Shown here one piece after another: positions 26,280-35,954 of a DNA stretch of 64,000 nucleotides; position 1 is the stretch's first letter; every line of letters starts with the position of its first letter. The DNA is from Kitasatospora setae KM-6054 (lineage in GTDB: Bacteria > Actinomycetota > Actinomycetes > Streptomycetales > Streptomycetaceae): NCBI RefSeq assembly GCF_000269985.1, contig NC_016109.1:5704001-5768000 (forward strand), read 5' to 3'. Position numbers and translations under genes: made by a program. The notes beneath the pieces were generated by a model. The model saw nothing but the letters and a program-made list of their open reading frames with translations, searched no databases and was not told the DNA's origin.

Positions 26280-27887
26280 GTGCTGGACACCCTCGACGCC
26301 CCGGCCGTCCGCACCTGGTGCCGGCTCGCGCTGGCCGCCCTCGGCCAGGCCCGCGAGGAGATCGACGCGCTGAACGTGTACCCGGTTCCGGACGGGGACA
26401 CCGGGACGAACCTCTACCTGACCGTCGAGTCCGCCGCCGAGGCGCTGGACGCGGTGTTCGCCGCCGCCGAGGCGCCCGAACTGGCCGCCGCCACCACCGC
26501 CGCCGCCCGCGGGGCGCTGATCGGGGCGCGCGGCAACTCCGGCGTGATCCTCGCCCAGTGGCTGCGCGGCCTGGCCGAGGTGCTGGCGGCCGGCGGCGAA
26601 CTGGCCGCCGCGCTCGACCACGGCGCCCGCTCGGCCTACCTCGCGGTCGCCGAACCGGTGGAGGGCACCCTGCTGACGGTCGCCGCCGCCGCCGCGGCCG
26701 CCGCCACCGGCGCCGACGGGCTGACCGGACAGGCCCAGGAGGCGTACCGGGCGGCCCGGCAGGCCCTGCTGCGCACCCCCGACCAGCTCTCCGTGCTGGC
26801 CGAGGCCGGGGTGGTGGACGCGGGCGGCCGCGGCCTGGTCGCGGTGCTGGGCGCGCTGGTCGACGCCGTCTCCGGACAGCAGCCGATGGGCCCGGTCGCG
26901 CTGCGCCGCGAGGTCGACCCGCCGGTGCCGGACGGCTGCGAGCGCCAGGAGCGCCCGCCCGGCCCCGGCCACCCCGCGTTCGAGGTGATCTACCTGCTGG
27001 AGGCCGAGGACGGGCAGCTGCCCCGGCTGCGCGAACGGCTCGGCCGGCTCGGCGACTCGCTGGTGATCGGCGGCGGCGACGGCCTGTGGAACGTCCACGT
27101 GCACGTGGACGACGCGGGCGCGGCCGTCGAGGCCGGCGTCGAGGCCGGCCGGCCCTACCGGATCCGGGTCACCCACTTCGCCGAGGCCGCCGCCCGCTCC
27201 GGGGAGCGCGAGGAGACCGTCTCGCACGGGCGGGCGGTGCTCAGCGTGGTCACCGGCAGCGGCCTGGCCCAGCTGTGCGGGCAGGCCGGGTCGGTGGTGC
27301 TGGAGGCCGACCCGGACCGGCCGCCGGTGAGCGCCGAACTGGTCGCCGCCGTGCACCGCTGCGGCGCCCGCGAGGTGGTGCTGCTGCTCAACGACCCCGA
27401 ACTGCGCCCCGCCGCCGGCGCCGCCGCCGACCAGCTGCGCGAGGAGGGCGTCCGGATCGCCGTGCTGCCCACCCGCTCCCCGGTGCAGGGCCTGGCCGCG
27501 CTCGCCGTGCACGACGCCGGCCGGCGCTTCGACGAGGACGTGGTCGCGATGACCTCCGCGGCCGGCGCCACCCGGTACGCCGAACTGGCCGTCGCCGAGG
27601 GCGAGTCCTGGACGATGGCGGGCGTCTGCCAGGCCGGCGACGTGCTCGGCCTGATCGACGGCGACGTCGCGGTGATCGGCACCGACCTCACCGAGACCGC
27701 GCTGACCGTGCTCGACCGGATGATCGCGGCGAGCGGCGAACTGGTCACCCTGGTGCTCGGCGAGGAGGCCCCCGCCGGGCTCGCCGACCGGCTGATCGCG
27801 CACGCCCGGCGCACCCGTCCCGAGGTCGACACCGTCGCCTACCGGGGCGGCCAGGAGGCCGCCCCGCTGCTCATCGGGGTGGAGTGA
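26280..27887 (+). CDS. DAK2/FakA-type kinase domain protein
   Basis: The product has 535 residues from a GTG with GGAGGAG upstream. The N-terminal DAK2 (dihydroxyacetone-kinase-like ATP-binding) domain shows NVYPVPDGDTGTNLYLT near residue 35 and GARGNSGVILAQWLRG; the C-terminal half is DegV-like. FakA proteins of this architecture phosphorylate fatty acids bound to FakB/DegV partners in Firmicutes. In actinobacteria the substrate is unproven. recG follows after 27 bases, and the pair is a conserved neighbourhood. Confidence 0.9.
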   Translation: MLDTLDAPAVRTWCRLALAALGQAREEIDALNVYPVPDGDTGTNLYLTVESAAEALDAVFAAAEAPELAAATTAAARGALIGARGNSGVILAQWLRGLAEVLAAGGELAAALDHGARSAYLAVAEPVEGTLLTVAAAAAAAATGADGLTGQAQEAYRAARQALLRTPDQLSVLAEAGVVDAGGRGLVAVLGALVDAVSGQQPMGPVALRREVDPPVPDGCERQERPPGPGHPAFEVIYLLEAEDGQLPRLRERLGRLGDSLVIGGGDGLWNVHVHVDDAGAAVEAGVEAGRPYRIRVTHFAEAAARSGEREETVSHGRAVLSVVTGSGLAQLCGQAGSVVLEADPDRPPVSAELVAAVHRCGAREVVLLLNDPELRPAAGAAADQLREEGVRIAVLPTRSPVQGLAALAVHDAGRRFDEDVVAMTSAAGATRYAELAVAEGESWTMAGVCQAGDVLGLIDGDVAVIGTDLTETALTVLDRMIAASGELVTLVLGEEAPAGLADRLIAHARRTRPEVDTVAYRGGQEAAPLLIGVE

Positions 27888-27914
27888 GCCGGAGCGTCGG
27901 TCCGGTGGTGTGAA

Positions 27915-30134
27915 ATGGGGGCGATGGGCGCTCTCGATGAACCTCTGAAGGACCTGGTCGGCGACCGCACCGCGAAGGTGCTGGCCGACAGCCTCCACCT
28001 GCGCACGGTCGGCGACCTGCTGCACCACTACCCGCGCCGGTACGTCGAGCGCGGCCAGCTCACCAGCCTGGACGAGCTGGAGGTGGACGAGCACGTCACC
28101 GTGCTGGCCCGGATCGAGAAGGTCACCCTGATCCCGTTCCGCGGCCGCAAGGGCGACCGGCTGGAGGTGGTGGTCACCGACGGCCGCTCGAAGCTCTCGC
28201 TGGTGTTCTTCAACCAGGGCTGGCGGCAGAAGGACCTCCGCCCCGGCCAGCAGGGGCTGTTCGCCGGCAAGGTCGGCCTGTTCAACCGCACCCGCCAACT
28301 CGCCTCGCCCGACTACCAGTTGATCGACGACGAGGAGGGCTCCTCGGCGGCGAAGCAGTTCGCCGGCCGGCTCATCCCGGTCTACCCGGCGAGCGCCCAG
28401 ATGCCCAGCTGGAAGCTCTCGCTCTGCGTCGAGATGGCCCTCACCAAGCACCTCGCCGACGTCGGCGAACCGCTGCCCGCCGAACTGCGCGCCGAGCACG
28501 GCCTGATCCCGCTGCCCGAGGCGCTGGAGCTGATCCACCGCCCGCACGGCCAGGCCGACAAGGAGCGCGCCCAGAACCGGCTGCGCTGGGACGAGGCCTT
28601 CGTGCTCCAGGTCGCCCTCGCCCAGCGCCGGGCCGCCGACTCCGCGCTGCCCGCCGTCCCGCGCCGCCCCGTCCCCGGCGGGGTGCTGGACGCCTTCGAC
28701 GCCCGGCTGCCGTTCACGCTCACCGACGGCCAGCGCGCGGTCTGCGCCGAGATCTTCGCCGACCTGGCCACCGAGCACCCGATGCACCGGCTGCTGCAGG
28801 GCGAGGTCGGCTCCGGCAAGACGCTGGTCGCGCTGCGCGCGATGCTCGCCGTGGTCGACACCGGCGGGCAGGCCGTGCTGCTCGCCCCCACCGAGGTGCT
28901 CGCCCAGCAGCACCACCGCTCGATCACCGAGATGATGGGCGACCTCGCCGAGGCCGGGATGATCGGCGGCTCCGAGATCGGCACCCGGGTCGCCCTGCTG
29001 ACCGGCTCGATGGGCGCCGCCGCCCGGCGCGGCGCGCTGCTCGACATGGCCTCCGGCAAGGCCGGCATCGTGATCGGCACGCACGCCCTGATCGAGGACA
29101 AGGTGCGGTTCGCCGACCTCGGCCTGGTCGTCGTCGACGAGCAGCACCGCTTCGGCGTCGAGCAGCGCGACGCGCTGCGGGCCAAGGGCGAGCAGCCCCC
29201 GCACCTGCTGGTGATGACCGCCACGCCGATCCCGCGGACCGTCGCGATGACCGTCTTCGGCGACCTGGAGACCTCCGTCCTGGACCAGCTGCCGTCCGGC
29301 CGCTCGCCGATCTCCACCCACGTGGTGCCCGCCCTGGAGAAGCCGAACTTCCTGGTCCGGGCCTGGGAGCGGGTCCGCGAGGAGGTCGGCAAGGGCCACC
29401 AGGCGTACGTGGTCTGCCCGCGGATCGGGGACGAGGACGAGCAGCCCGCGAAGGCGGGCCGGAAGAAGCGCGGGGACGAGCCCGAGGAGGTCGGCGGGGG
29501 AGCGGACGGCGAGGAGCGCCGGCCGCCGCTGGCCGTGGTGGAGACCGCCGAGAAGCTCGCCAAGGGTCCGCTGGCCGGGCTGCGGGTGGAGATCCTGCAC
29601 GGCCGGCTGGCGCCCGACGCCAAGGACGACGTGATGCGCCGGTTCGCGGCCGGGGAGGTGGACGTGCTGGTCGCCACCACCGTGATCGAGGTCGGCGTCA
29701 ACGTCCCGAACTCCACCGCCATGGTGATCATGGACGCGGACCGGTTCGGCGTCTCCCAGCTGCACCAGCTCCGCGGCCGGGTCGGCCGCGGCTCCGCCGC
29801 CGGGCTCTGCCTGCTGGTCAGCGACATGCCCGCGGCCAGCGCCGCCCGGGCCCGGCTGGACGCGGTGGCCGGCACGCTGGACGGCTTCGCGCTCTCCCGG
29901 ATCGACCTCGAACAGCGCCGCGAGGGCGACGTGCTCGGCCAGGCCCAGTCCGGCGTGAAGTCCTCGCTGAAGGTGCTCTCGGTGCTGGAGGACGAGGACG
30001 TCATCGCCGCCGCCCGGGCCGAGGCCACCCGGCTGGTCGCCGCCGACCCCGGACTGGCCGCCCACCCGGAGCTGCGCACCGTGCTGGCGAGCCTGCTCGA
30101 CGAGGAGCGCGCGGAGTACCTGGAGAAGGGCTGA
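27915..30134 (+). CDS. recG: ATP-dependent DNA helicase RecG
   Basis: RecG has 739 residues and reverses stalled forks and branch-migrates Holliday junctions. The N-terminal wedge (OB-fold) domain spans about residues 60-160. Helicase motifs are LLQGEVGSGKTLVALRAML (I), VVVDEQHRFGVEQRDAL (II), VMTATPIPRTVAMTVFGDLE (III) and SQLHQLRGRVGRGSAAGLCL (VI). A Lys/Glu/Gly-rich insert follows VCPRIGDEDEQ near residue 510, as is common in actinobacterial RecG. ATG at 27915 or 27924. Confidence 0.97.
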   Translation: MGAMGALDEPLKDLVGDRTAKVLADSLHLRTVGDLLHHYPRRYVERGQLTSLDELEVDEHVTVLARIEKVTLIPFRGRKGDRLEVVVTDGRSKLSLVFFNQGWRQKDLRPGQQGLFAGKVGLFNRTRQLASPDYQLIDDEEGSSAAKQFAGRLIPVYPASAQMPSWKLSLCVEMALTKHLADVGEPLPAELRAEHGLIPLPEALELIHRPHGQADKERAQNRLRWDEAFVLQVALAQRRAADSALPAVPRRPVPGGVLDAFDARLPFTLTDGQRAVCAEIFADLATEHPMHRLLQGEVGSGKTLVALRAMLAVVDTGGQAVLLAPTEVLAQQHHRSITEMMGDLAEAGMIGGSEIGTRVALLTGSMGAAARRGALLDMASGKAGIVIGTHALIEDKVRFADLGLVVVDEQHRFGVEQRDALRAKGEQPPHLLVMTATPIPRTVAMTVFGDLETSVLDQLPSGRSPISTHVVPALEKPNFLVRAWERVREEVGKGHQAYVVCPRIGDEDEQPAKAGRKKRGDEPEEVGGGADGEERRPPLAVVETAEKLAKGPLAGLRVEILHGRLAPDAKDDVMRRFAAGEVDVLVATTVIEVGVNVPNSTAMVIMDADRFGVSQLHQLRGRVGRGSAAGLCLLVSDMPAASAARARLDAVAGTLDGFALSRIDLEQRREGDVLGQAQSGVKSSLKVLSVLEDEDVIAAARAEATRLVAADPGLAAHPELRTVLASLLDEERAEYLEKG

Positions 30135-30162
30135 GGCGGGTCGTTCGGGCACCCCGGTTGTC

Positions 30163-30200
30163 AGTGCTCCGCGAGAGGATGTACTTGTTCGGGGAGCACT
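30163..30200 (+). promoter_or_regulatory. Inverted repeat upstream of the 30241 gene
   Basis: AGTGCTCC (30163-30170) and GGAGCACT (30193-30200) are perfect 8-base arms 22 bases apart, in the promoter region of the HTH gene. TTGTCA at 30159-30164 overlaps the left arm and is a possible -35 box. This could be an operator or the recG 3' hairpin. Confidence 0.45.
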
Positions 30201-30240
30201 CCAAGTCGCTTCCCCGGCGCGAGAATTGGGGGTCATTGCC

Positions 30241-30750
30241 ATGGCATTCCGTCACCTCAACGAGCTCCCGCTCGGCGACAAGGTCTTCCGGATCGAGGTC
30301 GCCAGCGAGGACGACCGCGAAGTCACCCTCACCCTGACCGGCTGGCGCGAGGGCAACTCCGCCAACCCGGTCGCCTCCGGCAAGCTGCGCCTCCCGGTGG
30401 AGGACGTCGCTTCCCTGCGCATCGCGCTGAACCGGGCCCTGCGCGCGCTGGCGATCGTCGCCGACGTCTCCGAGCCGATCCCGGACCGGGACGTCCTGCG
30501 CGAGCTCTACCCCGGGCACGGCGCCCCCTGGGTGCCGCAGCACGAGGAGGAGCTGGTCCGGCGCTTCCACGAGGGCGAGACCATCGCCCGGATCGCCGCC
30601 CGCTACGGGCGCACGCCCGACTCCGTCCGGACCAAGCTGCGCGAGCTCGGGCACGACCCGCGCCGCCCCGAGTACTGCCCGCCCGACGGCTGCCTGTCCT
30701 GGTCGCGGTACGCGTCGCCGACGCTGCTGGGCGCCGCCTCGAACGAGTGA
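30241..30750 (+). CDS. Unrecognised protein with C-terminal HTH-like segment
   Basis: The product has 169 residues and I do not recognise a family. The N-terminal half is beta-rich (VFRIEVASEDDREVTLTLTG) followed by a helix (LRIALNRALRALAIV). The C-terminal half contains EEELVRRFHEGETIARIAAR and YGRTPDSVRTKLRELGHDP. This is the pattern of SANT/GcrA-like helix-turn-helices in which a small trihelical domain reads DNA. ATG at 30241; an upstream TTG at 30226 is possible. It is probably DNA-binding and the targets are unknown. Confidence 0.75.
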   Translation: MAFRHLNELPLGDKVFRIEVASEDDREVTLTLTGWREGNSANPVASGKLRLPVEDVASLRIALNRALRALAIVADVSEPIPDRDVLRELYPGHGAPWVPQHEEELVRRFHEGETIARIAARYGRTPDSVRTKLRELGHDPRRPEYCPPDGCLSWSRYASPTLLGAASNE

Positions 30751-30892
30751 GCCCGGCGGCGCGGTGAGCGGGCGGTAGCGGGGGGAGCGGGCGGGGGAGC
30801 GCGGGCCGCGCGCCCGGCCCGGGGCCGATCCGTCGGCTAGGGTCGGGCGCGCAGCCCGTTCCGCCCGCTCCCCCCGCAAAGGACCCCACGCC

Positions 30893-31477
30893 ATGCCTCG
30901 CGTGATCGCCGGCCGTGCCGGAGGCCGCCCGCTCGCCGCGCCGCCGGGACGGAACACCCGTCCGACCTCCGACAAGGCGCGGGAGGCGATGTTCTCCACC
31001 GTCGAGGCGCTGTCCGGCCCGATCGCCGGCGCCCGGATGCTCGACCTGTTCGCGGGCAGCGGCGCGGTCGGCCTGGAGGCGCTCTCCCGCGGGGCCGCGC
31101 ACGCGCTGCTGGTGGAGTCCGACCCGGGCGCGGTGCGGACCGTCCGGGAGAACGTCCGGACGCTCGGCCTGCCGGGCGCCGAGGTGCGCGCGGAGAAGGC
31201 CGAGAAGGTGATCGCCAGCGCGCCCCCGGCCACCCCGTACGACCTGGTGTTCCTGGATCCGCCGTACGCGGTGGAGGACGCCGTGCTGCGGGAGATGCTG
31301 GTCACACTCCGCTCGGGGGGCTGGCTGTCCGAGCACGTTCTCGTCACCGTGGAACGCAGCACCCGGGGCGGCGAGTTCGGCTGGCCGGACGGTTTCGAGC
31401 CGCTGCGCTCGCGCAAGTACGGCGAGGGCACGCTCTGGTACGGTCGCGCCGCCGTCGGGGCTGATCAAGACTCGTAG
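30893..31477 (+). CDS. rsmD: 16S rRNA (guanine-N2)-methyltransferase RsmD
   Basis: The enzyme has 194 residues and methylates G966 of 16S rRNA. It begins [19 protein letters not shown], with [16 protein letters not shown]. The SAM site is [20 protein letters not shown] and the catalytic loop is LVFLDPPYA. coaD follows after 32 bases with its own ribosome site; rsmD-coaD is a conserved bacterial pair. Confidence 0.95.
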   Translation: MPRVIAGRAGGRPLAAPPGRNTRPTSDKAREAMFSTVEALSGPIAGARMLDLFAGSGAVGLEALSRGAAHALLVESDPGAVRTVRENVRTLGLPGAEVRAEKAEKVIASAPPATPYDLVFLDPPYAVEDAVLREMLVTLRSGGWLSEHVLVTVERSTRGGEFGWPDGFEPLRSRKYGEGTLWYGRAAVGADQDS

Positions 31478-31509
31478 CAGAACATCCCGCCCCACAAGGG
31501 AGCACACCC

Positions 31510-31995
31510 ATGCGCCGCGCCGTCTGTCCGGGGTCCTTCGACCCCATCACCAACGGACACCTCGACATCATCGAGCGGGCCTCGAAGCTGTACGACGTGG
31601 TGCACGTGGCGGTGCTGATCAACCGCAACAAGCAGGGCATGTTCTCGATCGACGAGCGGATCGCGCTGATCGCCGAGACCACCGCGCACCTGGGCAACAT
31701 CGAGGTCGAGTCGCACAGCGGCCTGCTGGTGGACTTCTGCCGCGAGCGCGGCATCCCGGCGATCATCAAGGGCCTGCGGGCGGCCGGCGACTTCGACTAC
31801 GAGCTGCAGATGGCCCAGATGAACCACGGCCTGACCGGCGTCGAGACGCTGTTCGTGCCGACCTCGCCGACGTACAGCTTCCTCTCCTCCAGCCTGGTCA
31901 AGGAGGTCGCCTCGCTCGGCGGCGACGTCTCGCACCTGCTGCCCGACACGGTGCACCGCCGGCTGATCGAGCGGATCGCCGAACGCCGCGGCTGA
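31510..31995 (+). CDS. coaD: Phosphopantetheine adenylyltransferase
   Basis: CoaD has 161 residues and carries out the penultimate step of coenzyme A synthesis. The nucleotidyltransferase motif is [20 protein letters not shown] at the N-terminus (TxGH). [19 protein letters not shown] and the C-terminal [20 protein letters not shown] are conserved. GGGAG precedes the ATG. It is cytoplasmic and hexameric in the family. Confidence 0.97.
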   Translation: MRRAVCPGSFDPITNGHLDIIERASKLYDVVHVAVLINRNKQGMFSIDERIALIAETTAHLGNIEVESHSGLLVDFCRERGIPAIIKGLRAAGDFDYELQMAQMNHGLTGVETLFVPTSPTYSFLSSSLVKEVASLGGDVSHLLPDTVHRRLIERIAERRG

Positions 31996-32124
31996 GCAGG
32001 GCGTTGCGGGCGGCGGGGTAGGTGGCCGTACAGTCTGTACCCCCGGCCCCGGGGCCGCAGCCGGCGGCCCGCGGGCACTGCCTCCGCCGCACCTCGGCGG
32101 CACACGGAAAGACTGAAGACGCCC

Positions 32125-33267
32125 GTGGACGTGCAGCAGAAACTCGACGAGATCATCGCCCTGGTCGAGAAGGCCAAGGCGATGCCGATGTCGTCGTCCT
32201 GCGTGGTCAACCGTGCCGAGTTGACCGGGATGCTCCGCGACCTGCGCGAGGCGATGCCCGCCGAACTCGCCCAGGCCCAGTCGGTGGTGGCCGACCACCA
32301 GCAGATGGTGGCCGACGCCCGGGACCAGGCCGACCGGATCATCCGCGGCGCGCACGACGAGCGCGGCTCGCTGATCTCCGACACCGAGGTGGTCCGGCAG
32401 TCCCAGTCCGAGGCCGACCGGATCCTCGCCGAGGCCCGCTCCGAGGTGCAGGCCAAGCGGGCCGAGGCCGACGACTACGTCGACTCCAAGCTGGCCAACT
32501 TCGAGGTCGTGCTCACCAAGACGCTCGGCGCGGTCGGCCGCGGCCGGCAGAAGCTGCGCGGCGACTCCGGCGTGTACGAGCCGGAGGCGGACGGCGGCGA
32601 GGACGGCGAGGAGTTCCGGCCGCGGATCAGCCCCAGCCCCGAGGCCGACGAGTACGTGGACGTGAAGCTGGCCACCCTGGAGGCGGTGCTCTCCGCCACC
32701 CTGGAGGCCGTCGGCAAGGGCCGCGACAAGCTGCTCGGCAAGGCCCCGATCGACGAACTGGGCGCCTACCTGGCCGCCGCCGACGAGGCCCAGCAGCTCA
32801 AGGACCGCGCCGAGGCGGTGGCGGCCGGCTTCGCCGACGGCGCCGAGCCGCAGCAGTGGTACGCCGAGGTGCCGCAGCAGCAGTCCTGGCCCGAGCAGAC
32901 CCCGGCCGCGGCCGGCTGGCAGCAGCCCGGCGAGGACCCGTACGCCCGGCCGCAGGCCCCGCAGTACGCCGAGGCGTACAACAGCGGCTACGACCCGGCG
33001 GCCGCCCCGCAGGCCGACCCGTACGGCCAGCCCTACGGGCACCAGCAGCCGGTCGACCCGTACTACCAGCAGCCGCAGTACCAGCAGCCGCAGGGCTTCG
33101 ACCAGTGGGGCAACCCGCTGCCCGCCGACCCGTACGGCTACCAGCAGCAGCCGCAGGCCCAGCTGCCCCAGCAGCAGGCCGGGCAGCAGCCCGGACTGGA
33201 CGAGACCAGCTTCTTCGACACCAGCATGATCGACATGACCAGGCTGCGGGAGCTCGGCGGCCGCTGA
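32125..33267 (+). CDS. Coiled-coil, DivIVA-like cell-division-type protein
   Basis: The product has 380 residues. The first 300 include long acidic/alanine coiled coils (VVADHQQMVADARDQADRII; SQSEADRILAEARSEVQAKR), interrupted by a linker near residue 150 and repeated (DDYVDSKLANFEVVLTKTL, then DEYVDVKLATLEAVLSATL). This internal duplication is clear. The C-terminal 120 residues are Gln/Pro/Tyr-rich and disordered. It is commonly annotated as a cell division initiation protein; polar or scaffold roles are inferred. The GTG start is preceded by a weak ribosome site. TACAGT at 32028-32033 may be its -10 element. Confidence 0.8.
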   Translation: MDVQQKLDEIIALVEKAKAMPMSSSCVVNRAELTGMLRDLREAMPAELAQAQSVVADHQQMVADARDQADRIIRGAHDERGSLISDTEVVRQSQSEADRILAEARSEVQAKRAEADDYVDSKLANFEVVLTKTLGAVGRGRQKLRGDSGVYEPEADGGEDGEEFRPRISPSPEADEYVDVKLATLEAVLSATLEAVGKGRDKLLGKAPIDELGAYLAAADEAQQLKDRAEAVAAGFADGAEPQQWYAEVPQQQSWPEQTPAAAGWQQPGEDPYARPQAPQYAEAYNSGYDPAAAPQADPYGQPYGHQQPVDPYYQQPQYQQPQGFDQWGNPLPADPYGYQQQPQAQLPQQQAGQQPGLDETSFFDTSMIDMTRLRELGGR

Positions 33268-33426
33268 GGGCGCGAGTTGGGTTCGGCGCGCAGTCTCCGG
33301 TAGTCTGACCACTCCGGCCTGTTCGCGCCGGGTCCGCCGCACGCCCGCAGCCGGGACGTGCGGAACGGAGACCGAGAAACCCGCGCCACGCAGGAACGCG
33401 TGCCGCCGCCAGGAAGTCAGGAAACC

Positions 33427-34020
33427 TTGAACCGCCTCGACCACCGCGACCCGCTCGTGTTCGACACGCACGAGCTCGGCCGTCGCCCCGGATCGCTGCG
33501 CAAGGTGTCCCGCACCCTGGAGGCCCCGGCGGAGCTCGGCATCGCGGACGTCATCGGCGTCCCCGAGAAGAGCGAGATCGCGCTGGAGCTCCGCCTGGAG
33601 TCCGTGGTCGAGGGCGTGCTGGTCACCGGCACCGCCGAGGCCCGCGTCACCGGCGAGTGCTCGCGCTGCCTGGAGCCGGTGGAGGACGACCTGGAGGTCG
33701 ACTTCCAGGAGCTCTACTACTACCCGGAGTCCGAGGAGCGGCACCGCGCGATCGCGGGGGACGACTTCGACGAGGAGTCCGAGGACGAGACTTACCGCCT
33801 GGAGGGCGACCTGTTCGACCTCCAGCCGGTGCTGCGTGACGCGGTGGTGCTCGCACTGCCGCTGCAGCCGGTGTGCCAGGACGACTGCCTGGGCCTGTGC
33901 TCCGCGTGCGGAGCGCGCCTGAGCGACGACCCGGCGCACCACCACGACGCCGCCGACCCCCGGTGGGCGGCTCTGCAGGGACTCTCCGCCGCCCCCGGCG
34001 ACGAGGGTGACGAGGAATAA
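33427..34020 (+). CDS. YceD (DUF177) family protein
   Basis: The product has 197 residues from a TTG start (NRLDHRDPLVFDTHELGRR). Cys motifs ECSRCLEPVEDDLEVDFQEL and CQDDCLGLCSACGARL are characteristic of YceD. The family is linked in plants and bacteria to 23S rRNA accumulation, and it almost always precedes rpmF, as here. In-frame GTG codons at 33358 and 33400 are alternatives; the TTG matches the conserved N-terminus. Confidence 0.88.
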   Translation: MNRLDHRDPLVFDTHELGRRPGSLRKVSRTLEAPAELGIADVIGVPEKSEIALELRLESVVEGVLVTGTAEARVTGECSRCLEPVEDDLEVDFQELYYYPESEERHRAIAGDDFDEESEDETYRLEGDLFDLQPVLRDAVVLALPLQPVCQDDCLGLCSACGARLSDDPAHHHDAADPRWAALQGLSAAPGDEGDEE

Positions 34021-34069
34021 GACACAGCGCTGCCCGTGAGGGCCTCGCCGTAGAACCAGGAGATTTACC

Positions 34070-34243
34070 GTGGCTGTTCCGAAGCGGAAGATGTCGCGCA
34101 GCAACACGCGTCACCGCCGTTCCAACTGGAAGGCCGTCGTGCCCGCGCTCGTCGCGTGCGACCGCTGCCACGAGCCGAAGCTCTCGCACATCGCGTGCCC
34201 GAGCTGCGGCACGTACAACCGTCGCCAGGTCCTCTCGGTCTGA
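34070..34243 (+). CDS. rpmF: 50S ribosomal protein L32
   Basis: L32 has 57 residues. It begins with a GTG after CAGGAG ([20 protein letters not shown]). The Cys pairs CDRC and CPSC form a zinc ribbon, so this is the zinc-binding form. It lies between yceD and rnc in the usual order. It is shorter than 60 codons and easily missed. Confidence 0.97.
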   Translation: MAVPKRKMSRSNTRHRRSNWKAVVPALVACDRCHEPKLSHIACPSCGTYNRRQVLSV

Positions 34244-34263
34244 TCGGCGGGGTGCACGGATCG

Positions 34264-35073
34264 ATGTCGGACAGTGGCAGTTCCACCCGCAAGCCGAACC
34301 CCGCGACCAACGGGGGCAAGGGCGGTGGGCCGGCTTCGACCGAATACGACGTCCTGGAAGGGCGCCTCGGGTACTCACTTGAGCGCGCCCTTCTGGTACG
34401 TGCCCTGACCCACCGCTCGTACGCGTACGAGAACGGTGGCCTGCCCACCAACGAGCGCCTGGAGTTCCTCGGCGACTCGGTGCTGGGCCTCGTGGTGACC
34501 GACACCCTCTACCGCCTCCACCCGGAGGTCGCCGAGGGCACGCTCGCCAAGCTCCGCGCCGCGGTGGTCAACTCCCGCGCGCTCGCCGAGGTCGGCCGCG
34601 GCCTGGACCTCGGGGCCTTCATCCGCCTGGGCAAGGGCGAGGAGGGCACCGGCGGCCGCGACAAGTCGTCGATCCTCGCCGACACCGTCGAGGCCGTGAT
34701 CGGCGCGACCTACCTCGACCAGGGCCTGGACGCGGCCACCGAGTTCGTCCACCGCCTGTTCGACCCGCTGATCGCGGAATCCGCCCAGCTCGGCGCCGGC
34801 CTCGACTGGAAGACCAGCCTCCAGGAGCTCACCGCCGCCGTGGGCCTCGGCGTGCCCGAGTACGTGGTCACCGAATCCGGCCCGGACCACGAGAAGACCT
34901 TCACCGCCGCCGCCCGGGTCGCCGGACAGGACCACGGCTCCGGCAGCGGACGCTCGAAGAAGGAAGCCGAGCAGAAGGCCGCCGAGTCCGCCTGGCGCGC
35001 GATCAAGGCCCAGCACGAAGCCCGGAACGAGGCCGCGGCGCCCGCCGCCGACCAGCCCGCCACGACGGTCTGA
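34264..35073 (+). CDS. rnc: Ribonuclease III
   Basis: This double-strand-specific endoribonuclease has 269 residues. It processes rRNA and, in streptomycetes (AbsB), controls antibiotic regulators. The catalytic signature [18 protein letters not shown] is near residue 60, and the second acidic cluster is [15 protein letters not shown]. The C-terminal dsRNA-binding domain shows [16 protein letters not shown] and [18 protein letters not shown]. The N-terminal 25 residues are a Gly/Ser-rich extension. It follows rpmF by 20 bases. mutM follows after 10 bases. Confidence 0.97.
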   Translation: MSDSGSSTRKPNPATNGGKGGGPASTEYDVLEGRLGYSLERALLVRALTHRSYAYENGGLPTNERLEFLGDSVLGLVVTDTLYRLHPEVAEGTLAKLRAAVVNSRALAEVGRGLDLGAFIRLGKGEEGTGGRDKSSILADTVEAVIGATYLDQGLDAATEFVHRLFDPLIAESAQLGAGLDWKTSLQELTAAVGLGVPEYVVTESGPDHEKTFTAAARVAGQDHGSGSGRSKKEAEQKAAESAWRAIKAQHEARNEAAAPAADQPATTV

Positions 35074-35083
35074 CCGGCCCGCC

Positions 35084-35941
35084 GTGCCCGAGCTGCCCGA
35101 GGTCGAGGTCGTCCGCCGCGGTCTGGCCCGCTGGGCCGCCGGACGCACCGTCGCCGAGGCGCGGGTGCTGCACCCGCGCGCCGTCCGCCGCCAGGCCGGC
35201 GGCGCCGACGAGTTCAGCGCGCTGCTGCGCGGCCGCACGCTCGGCGAACCGCAGCGCCGCGGCAAGTACCTGTGGGTGCCGCTCGGCGACGGCCTGTCGA
35301 TGATCGGGCACCTCGGGATGAGCGGCCAACTCCTCGTCCAGGAACCCGAGATGGCCGACTCCCCGCACCTGCGGGCCCGGCTCCGGTTCACCGACGGCGG
35401 CACCGAACTGCGCTTCGTCGACCAGCGCACCTTCGGCGGCCTCGCCGTCGAGGAAGCCGAGGACGGCGACCCCGAAGCCACCCCGCGCTCGCTCGCCCAC
35501 ATCGCCCGCGACCCGCTCGACGCCCGCTTCGACGACGACGCCTTCGCCCGCGCCCTGCGCGCCAAGCGCACCACCGTCAAACGCGCCCTGCTCGACCAGA
35601 CCCTGGTCAGCGGCGTCGGCAACATCTACGCCGACGAGGCGCTCTGGCGCAGCCGCCTGCACTTCGACCGCCCCACCGCCACCCTGACCCGCCCCGCCGC
35701 ACTCGAACTGCTCGGCCACGCCCGGGACGTCATGACGGCGGCGCTGGCCGTCGGCGGCACCAGCTTCGACTCGATGTACGTCAACGTCAACGGCGAGAGC
35801 GGCTACTTCTCCCGCGACCTCGACGCCTACGGCCGGGAGGGCGAGCCCTGCCGCCGCTGCGGGACGCCGATGCGGCGGGACGCCTGGATGAACCGCTCCA
35901 GCTACTCCTGCCCGAAGTGCCAGCGCCCGCCCCGGGCCTGA
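35084..35941 (+). CDS. mutM: Formamidopyrimidine-DNA glycosylase
   Basis: MutM (Fpg) has 285 residues and excises oxidised purines such as 8-oxoguanine. The catalytic N-terminal proline and glutamate are in [13 protein letters not shown], right after the GTG start. Lys is in [10 protein letters not shown]. The C-terminal zinc finger is [19 protein letters not shown] with [26 protein letters not shown] is the H2TH-finger region. It probably shares the yceD-rpmF-rnc transcript. Confidence 0.96.
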   Translation: MPELPEVEVVRRGLARWAAGRTVAEARVLHPRAVRRQAGGADEFSALLRGRTLGEPQRRGKYLWVPLGDGLSMIGHLGMSGQLLVQEPEMADSPHLRARLRFTDGGTELRFVDQRTFGGLAVEEAEDGDPEATPRSLAHIARDPLDARFDDDAFARALRAKRTTVKRALLDQTLVSGVGNIYADEALWRSRLHFDRPTATLTRPAALELLGHARDVMTAALAVGGTSFDSMYVNVNGESGYFSRDLDAYGREGEPCRRCGTPMRRDAWMNRSSYSCPKCQRPPRA

Positions 35942-35954
35942 GCCGTCCGCGCGC

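Noticed and set aside
26262-30242. Long minus-strand frame opposite the DAK2 gene and recG
   Set aside because: It overlaps two genes with unmistakable motifs. The translation is low-complexity Gly/Ala/Arg/Val, typical of an antisense frame in GC-rich DNA.
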